A DNA stretch of 64,000 nucleotides, taken from assembly GCA_018340805.1 (NCBI GenBank), contig JACMZG010000008.1, positions 14,792,261 to 14,856,260 of the forward strand, read 5' to 3'. This DNA is from Microvelia longipes. Its lineage: Eukaryota > Arthropoda > Insecta > Hemiptera > Veliidae. Position 1 is the stretch's first letter; each line of letters begins with the position of its first letter. Shown here in pieces: positions 59,901-64,000 of this stretch. The notes beneath the pieces were generated by a model, which ran no database searches, was not told the origin of the DNA, and worked only from the letters and a program-made list of their open reading frames with translations. Both the position numbers and the translations under genes were made by a program.

Positions 59901-60479
59901 AGTACTGGCTAACAATACGTGGTGGTTATTTATGTGTAAAGGTGTTTCTAAGAGGACCTGGTTATCTACTTTAGTAAGAATATCATTTATCTTGTCGCAT
60001 TCATTTATTACAGTATTGGTCAATACATATAACTGTTTATTGGAAACGTCATTAAACAAATCATTTTTATCCAATTTCCTATAAGACAAAAAATATTGTA
60101 TAATGCTAAAGGGATTTTTATTAGTTTTCATAAGATGTTCGTATTTGATTTGACCCATTGTCACAATGTCTTTTTTGTGTTTAACTTGTATGAACGATCC
60201 GGTCCGATCATTTTCATTCTTTAATATCATGATGACATCGTCCAACTGGCCGCAACCAGACGTCTCCGATAAAAGACTGAAAGGACAATTTTTCTCAGCA
60301 GCCCATAGTATATAATACATTATAATATAAAGTTGATATAAAATTCCGTGAATTGATGCTGCCATACCTGTAGCCTTATATTCAGTTTTATATGAATGTT
60401 CGTGGGCTTGATTCATACCATCGCTTGCTCCTGTAAAACTCTCTGGACAATCTACACTAGTAGATGACTTCTTTGACAT
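56925..60479 (-). CDS. NACHT-domain protein with nuclease-like N-terminus
   Basis: An uninterrupted 1184-codon frame. Residues 45-49 (GILYQ), D80-D81 and Q98-V-K100 follow the GxxYQ...(D)D...QVK order of PD-(D/E)XK nucleases of the DUF4297/Cap4 type; this assignment is tentative. A long middle region (about 270-740) is alpha-rich with ILFQGKQI (552-559), a phrase I associate with arthropod NACHT proteins. NACHT ATPase: P-loop NNPGFGKST (764-772, Asn for the usual first Gly), Walker B FFLFDGFDE (868-876), sensor-like TTR (903-905), IPL near 971-973. RFSHRSFAEYF (1093-1103) marks the helical tail. No ankyrin, LRR or WD repeats follow. The start ATG (AAA ATG context) has an in-frame stop seven codons upstream (60498-60500). 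No signal peptide is seen, so it is probably cytosolic. It is likely an NTP-driven sensor of the STAND class; its ligand is unknown. Confidence 0.88.
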   Translation of the reverse strand: MSKKSSTSVDCPESFTGASDGMNQAHEHSYKTEYKATGMAASIHGILYQLYIIMYYILWAAEKNCPFSLLSETSGCGQLDDVIMILKNENDRTGSFIQVKHKKDIVTMGQIKYEHLMKTNKNPFSIIQYFLSYRKLDKNDLFNDVSNKQLYVLTNTVINECDKINDILTKVDNQVLLETPLHINNHHVLLASTQCYKIKFDVTVIRNMALKKILSSKKILAYINQNQFPVTFLEYCKNDKNTWTNNLLDTFLPCLTELQRCKTEEDLDPFFNLFFEWENVNKQFDNFKERFTFVTHLPDDKDMRSLVNCKIGEKFRLLDPENLSDSFQSKIIRWLNIRSHPTLEVMTEDRATDLLEDLHKIYTNCVVTGMSQHLKSELMDRNLVFKKELDFGIEVKKFLEDEVHIILEVKSDDPVLCLNLICQQVDVSAYYSQEDNFIVTRLKNILDDVRKCNYILNAFKHSNSHNLLALLVLKENNDLDKNAIDNVCENLIEILNQHKDNNFKNKIILILKPNIELSNNLVQKLPSLSTSYSFKFSDLQETSKILIINKGILFQGKQIKINQIINENEADELIDSEILTKILNNKLEIGDSYDYVSEKRGKGKKIIYVERTLSSQKVKLDLMNLKENQLGDNVLLLTGFKPTSRCDKKDVESLENEISKLTLENWKSIEGKRINKTIKIVTLKEPITRQNWQQFISNNKDVSNIHWLELAKVQGKTALFRWKDSTEDHSLLNNFIYESNSPGTIKDINVIDILRENRVCIISNNPGFGKSTFIRTIGRKIKTNHPSSWVYVVKLNKFADENKKYNLNNIKSNNNSIRDDEEAHLIQHLFKMILQRETSEKKRIFEQQLLFNKIQSKSRNIKSTPEIFFLFDGFDEISPAYKENTLKIIKAVCNNPAFSTLVTTRHSTRQDLEKQLQTMSLQLDLLTNENREYIIEEYLKNQRINNVRKSEIEEKIKRVDKELNDDSFSRIPLHLFMLMEIFGDDRSSMTKGQINLLTLYKAFVDIKWKKYNGEKCLGVSGNQSQTVKDILFEDKLNKIHAELALPVLMPEFTEKKKLKELNSFINLLKEKDKDGCDEISRIGIVNYSNQQLRFSHRSFAEYFLSNFLIKIKNNEFYFTTFNAVLTKKEYSLVRQFLTLQLRELKYQKPKTFNYFMKVVDRNVKFLDDQEVLKMKEEVYVVLDG

Positions 60480-60499
60480 TTTAATAAAAACTTTTGGTT

Positions 60500-61360
60500 A
60501 CTTTATTTACCAATTTTGAATGTACAAGAAGCTAAGGTTTAATTAATTTACCGGGCTATTTTGTAGTTTTCTTGTTGTTTCATACCTTAAAATTCTGTGT
60601 TCACAAGAAGAGTTCGAAGCCAATAGACAATTAAACATAGTTCTCATCAGTTAATCTATAAAAAGAATAACAAATTATTAACTCCTTTATATCAGACAAG
60701 AAACTTAGTTCGACACATAACAATTTCATGTGTTTTCTATTTTAAATACTTTATATTTAGTATATATCCTATTAAAAGCTTTATATAAAATTTGCAATGC
60801 TGTATTATTGTTTAGCAATGTAAATTGTTTTTATGTGCAATGTCTTCGAAAAATAAAAAGGAGCTGTTAATCTATTTAAGTATATTAATAAATTGATGTA
60901 AATTACATAATAAATAAATTGATTATTTTTTTAATTTACTTACGTTAAGTTATAAATGTATTTTATCGATGCATGCATTTTCCTGAATAAATAAAATAAT
61001 ATGTTGTGTGGTTTATAATGATGAACTAATATATTCTTACCTACAGTTACAATTGTTTGAATATTTATACTCAAACACTTATATTGATATAAGTGTACAT
61101 TATCTGAATTATCTTCATCGTGATTTGATGAAATATAAAGAAATTACCGAGTGATTACTGAGAAATTATTATTGAGAAATATTGAATGATAATAATTAGC
61201 CAGTATTTATTAGTATTTAATTAAATATAATTATTTAATAAATTATTACCAACATGCTTGATAAAAGTGATAATTGAGAACGGTGTGCATAATATTGCTT
61301 TTTTCCGCTATTAAGATAAATAATTAAAGCCCCGAAAAAAATTGTTGCCGTTAAACTCGG
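60500..61360. other. upstream region of the NACHT gene
   Basis: AT-rich and without another gene. It should hold the promoter and 5' UTR of the minus-strand gene, but no TATA box or initiator stands out from the AT-rich background. Confidence 0.4.
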
Positions 61361-61364
61361 TAGT

Positions 61365-61420
61365 ATTGATTGTAACAATCAATTATCAATTATTGTTACC
61401 GATTCTTCTAATCGGTAACA
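61365..61420. repeat. two adjacent small perfect hairpins
   Basis: ATTGATTG/CAATCAAT (61365-61372 and 61376-61383, 3-nt loop) and TGTTACCGATT/AATCGGTAACA (61394-61404 and 61410-61420, 5-nt loop). This is the same twin arrangement as at 5.0 and 27.6 kb. Confidence 0.8.
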
Positions 61421-61670
61421 TTGATGTCGTTCAGCAGTTCGTTGCTGCTTACTAATAATGTTTCATACGATGAGATAAATATATATATATTTGTTCAGTA
61501 ATGGCCTTTACATAAAGGAATTAAAACATTGTCATAATTCTATGAGCATACACAATTATATATTACATTTCCCTAATTACATGCAATACTATAGTCGATA
61601 GTCAAATAATTTATAAACTTCTAAATTCACAAGTTATTTCTTTGCTAATTAAGTTTTGAAAGTTTCGAAA

Positions 61671-61925
61671 CTATCGTCTAAGAACTCCTTTGCTATAATA
61701 TTCTTTCTCAAGTAATAGTTGTTTTAGTTTTTTCTTAAAAATAATTAAATCTTTTAATTCAGTGAGCTGTTTGGGTAATTTATTCAATAACTTAGGTCCA
61801 AGATATAAAGGAGATTTCTTAAAATTTTCTAATTTATTGTTACTTATTTCTAATTTTTTACTGTTTCTAGTTGTATTTTTACCCTTATAGTTACGAGGTT
61901 GTGTCTTCCATATGGCTTGGATAAG
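61671..61925 (-). pseudogene. non-LTR retrotransposon reverse transcriptase, C-terminal end
   Basis: A minus frame of 84 codons ends at TAG (61673-61671) and reads NTTRNSKKLE, then KSPLYLGPKLLNKLPKQL, then FKKKLKQLLLEKEYYS. The order TRN - (S)P.Y.G.KL.N.LP - FK..LK..LL...YYS is the typical carboxyl end of ORF2 in Jockey/CR1-like LINEs of insects. An in-frame stop lies just upstream of the frame and no catalytic reverse transcriptase motifs are seen beyond it, so this is a 5'-truncated, dead copy. It lies about 1.2 kb upstream of the NACHT start codon. Confidence 0.75.
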
Positions 61926-61929
61926 TTAT

Positions 61930-62635
61930 AATAAAACTGATAGGGGGAGGGGGGGGGGTCTGCAAAATTAGCACCTTGTGGTATTATTCTTCAATAATGT
62001 TATTATAATTCCCGGGAAATGCTCCAGAACATTGTCAAAATTAGCTAAAATTTTAATTTATATGGTTGCAAAAAGGGATGATTTTGAAAGGGTAAGGACA
62101 GTATTGTATATCGTATAATACGTATATTTTCTTTGAAATTTAAAAACAATCTCGATACTTTCCCTCACAACTTTGGATTCGCTTCTCTCATCCTCAGAAT
62201 GTAATTATTCAAAGCCTAAGAATTTATTGATAACTCAAAATAATACGGCTATTTGAAGTCCGAAGTGTGTTTTTGCCCTATATATTTTTTTTTCTTAAAT
62301 CATAAAATCAAAATATAATCAAAAAATAGTCTTATTCTTCATAATAAAAATTAGCATAGTGAATATTATGTATTAACTGTATTTTTATTGATGGAAATAA
62401 ATATGATTATTATTATTATTATTTATTTTATTTTATTGCTCTTTATGTATTAATTATTTATTCTTGAATTATTTAAACCTGCTTACATTATTTTATTTAT
62501 TTTTGACTATGTCTCTGAGAGTATATGTATCTGTATTACAGCGGTATGTTTTGCTTGTGTGTATGAGATTGTTAAGTGCCTTCAAGCGTTTTGGCACTGT
62601 ATACATCATGTATATACCGTTCTATCTACTACCTC
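61930..62635. other. no gene supported
   Basis: A G-rich tract with two runs lies at about 61943-61960. The short plus frame at 62464-62649 has no domain. Confidence 0.5.
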
Positions 62636-62639
62636 CTAA

Positions 62640-62880
62640 TTTGGTTTGAATTTACACGTTCGGATATTAAAAATATTCCAAAGTTTCATTTTAAAGCTAG
62701 CTACAGAACCACCGGTTGTCATCCTATCATTCGTTATAAGTCGCATCAAGCGTGATACTTAACTAGGTGACTACTGAGCGACGAGTCTAACGTATCAACA
62801 GCACAACTGGACCTGAGTCCGAATTCCCTAGCATAAATACAACAGGAGTTATGCGTGACAGACGCACACACGAACACGTA
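62640..62880 (+). repeat. 5S-like SINE, subfamily 2
   Basis: CTACAGAACCACCGGTTGTC (62701 on), AAGTCGCATCAAGCGTGAT, ACTTAACTAGGTGACTAC, then GAGCGACGAGT and CAGCACAACT. It matches the inverse copy at 43070-43240 along its whole length, including the upstream part (GTTCGGATAT) and the tail (TAGCATAAATACA). Confidence 0.7.
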
Positions 62881-62884
62881 CCAA

Positions 62885-63485
62885 CAGACAGGAGACATGA
62901 TAAAAAAACCAATCAAAAAGTCTTTCCAGAGCAAAATAAATGTATTTAAAAACAACTATAAAGTAGTTTTCCAAGTTTGTTATTAATTTAAAAAATTAAT
63001 AGCAAGACAAAGTTTTACTAGTCAGACTAACGTTCAAACCGAAAATAATTATTTATTTTTTACAATAATTATTTTTTAATTTGGTTATTATGTCATTTCC
63101 TTTTCTTCAAAATCGAAACAAAAATGTTTGTTTTGTGAAATAGTCCTAAGAATTAGTTGATCAGATACTAGCTCTCCATGCGGTGGGTGTAGGCGTTACA
63201 ATATTATTCTTCCATGTCTGGCACTCAGTCTTGTCTCCCTATTTATATTTTGGCTGGAGCTCCACGTGTATTTACATTTTTATTTTCTTATTTTTAGGTA
63301 AAACATATTCTGACAGATTTTTTATTCTTATTTTTTTATAAATTAAGAAACTTTTAGAATAGTCCAGACGAGGCTATATATCTTGAATACATATGTATTT
63401 AATTAAATCTGTGAACCCCTAAAACTTCAGTTTTTATTCTTTTGTTTCTTTTAATAACTTTAGAGCTTTTGGACTGTTATAAATT
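62885..63485. other. AT-rich, no gene seen
   Basis: No coding frame or delimited repeat. Confidence 0.5.
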
Positions 63486-63491
63486 GTAATA

Positions 63492-63742
63492 ATAATTAAA
63501 TTGATGAAGACTTCAGTCCTTTTTTAAAATTTATTAAAAATAAATAAAAGGGTGAAAGCTCTTCATCATAACATAACATAATCGTTTATTCTGTAATGAG
63601 TACAACTTTTTTGATACAATAAGAATCGTCATGCGTTTACGTATTTACACAAAAAAATAAAATAAGAAAGTTAAATAAACAAAAACTCAATTATTTTAAT
63701 CAAATTTTTAAAAAGGACTGAAGTCTTCATCAATTTAATTGT
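63492..63742. mobile_element. small inverted-repeat element (MITE-like)
   Basis: Left arm about 63492-63532 and right arm about 63702-63742 are inverse copies sharing AATTAAATTGATGAAGACTT, then CAGTCCTTTTT and AAAATTT. The difference is a single-base length change in a T run plus minor changes. The 170-bp interior is AT-rich and has no frame. Target duplication was not resolved. Confidence 0.8.
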
Positions 63743-63936
63743 TAGTTTGTTTCTTTTAGTTATTTTTTACTATTTTGTTTTTAAATTATCATAACATCTA
63801 CCTTAGTGTAATAAAATTTTCCAATTTTTTTTTATTTTATTCCAGACTTACAATTTTTTTATTTCATTAAAACTTATCCATAAGCCATTATTTAACGTAA
63901 TAGAGACAGTTTGAAAATAAATATGTCGTTTGTGTG

Positions 63937-64000
63937 TTTTTACTTTTCCTCATTTATACTGTAAGTATATAGGAAAAGTATTGTGTTTACATTAAAATCC
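63937..64000 (+). repeat. dispersed repeat R2, cut by window end
   Basis: TTTTTACTTTTCCTCATTTA, TATAGGAAAAGTATTGTGTT match the start of the copy at 12684. The rest lies outside the window. Confidence 0.7.

Overview
The window looks like a piece of an AT-rich animal nuclear genome. Long gene-free stretches are filled with TA and TATG microsatellites, minisatellites, miniature inverted-repeat transposons and RNA-derived SINEs. There is no sign of operon organisation or ribosome-binding sites. The one large gene belongs to a NACHT ATPase type common in arthropods. An insect, perhaps hemipteran, is my guess from the NACHT gene and the retroelement remnant; that placement is inference.

Layout. 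1-600: a 5S rRNA-derived SINE and a tRNA-derived SINE. 600-5000: AT-rich and empty. 5.0-6.2 kb: perfect hairpins, an interspersed repeat, TA arrays and a hammerhead-like motif. 8.5-13.2 kb: a minisatellite, a hAT-type MITE with an 8-bp target duplication, a degenerate tandem duplication and a second 5S SINE. 14.9-20.1 kb: a tRNA-like relic, a 61-bp tandem array and two GC-richer blocks with splice-site-like borders (16177-16314, 19911-20092), the only exon candidates outside the NACHT gene. 21.7-22.0 kb: a perfect 159-bp inverted repeat with a 3-nt loop. 22-40 kb: minisatellites, TA and TATG arrays and two larger MITEs. 42-54 kb: more 5S-SINE pieces, two more copies of the hAT MITE and a full-length tRNA-type SINE. 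56.9-60.5 kb (minus strand): an intact 1184-codon reading frame for a NACHT protein with a nuclease-like N-terminus, followed by a hairpin carrying two TGACGTCA sites and a poly(A) signal. 61.7-61.9 kb: the C-terminal end of a non-LTR retrotransposon reverse transcriptase. 62.6-64.0 kb: another 5S-like SINE, an inverted-repeat element and the start of a dispersed repeat cut by the window edge.

The NACHT gene is the main functional content. Its layout (GxxYQ...DD...QVK N-terminus, long middle region, NACHT ATPase, helical tail with a histidine/SFAEYF motif, no terminal repeats seen) recalls both arthropod NACHT proteins and bacterial anti-phage NLR-like proteins that carry nuclease effectors. 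Everything else is mostly mobile-element debris. Family names for repeats (R2 to R5) are labels used only here.
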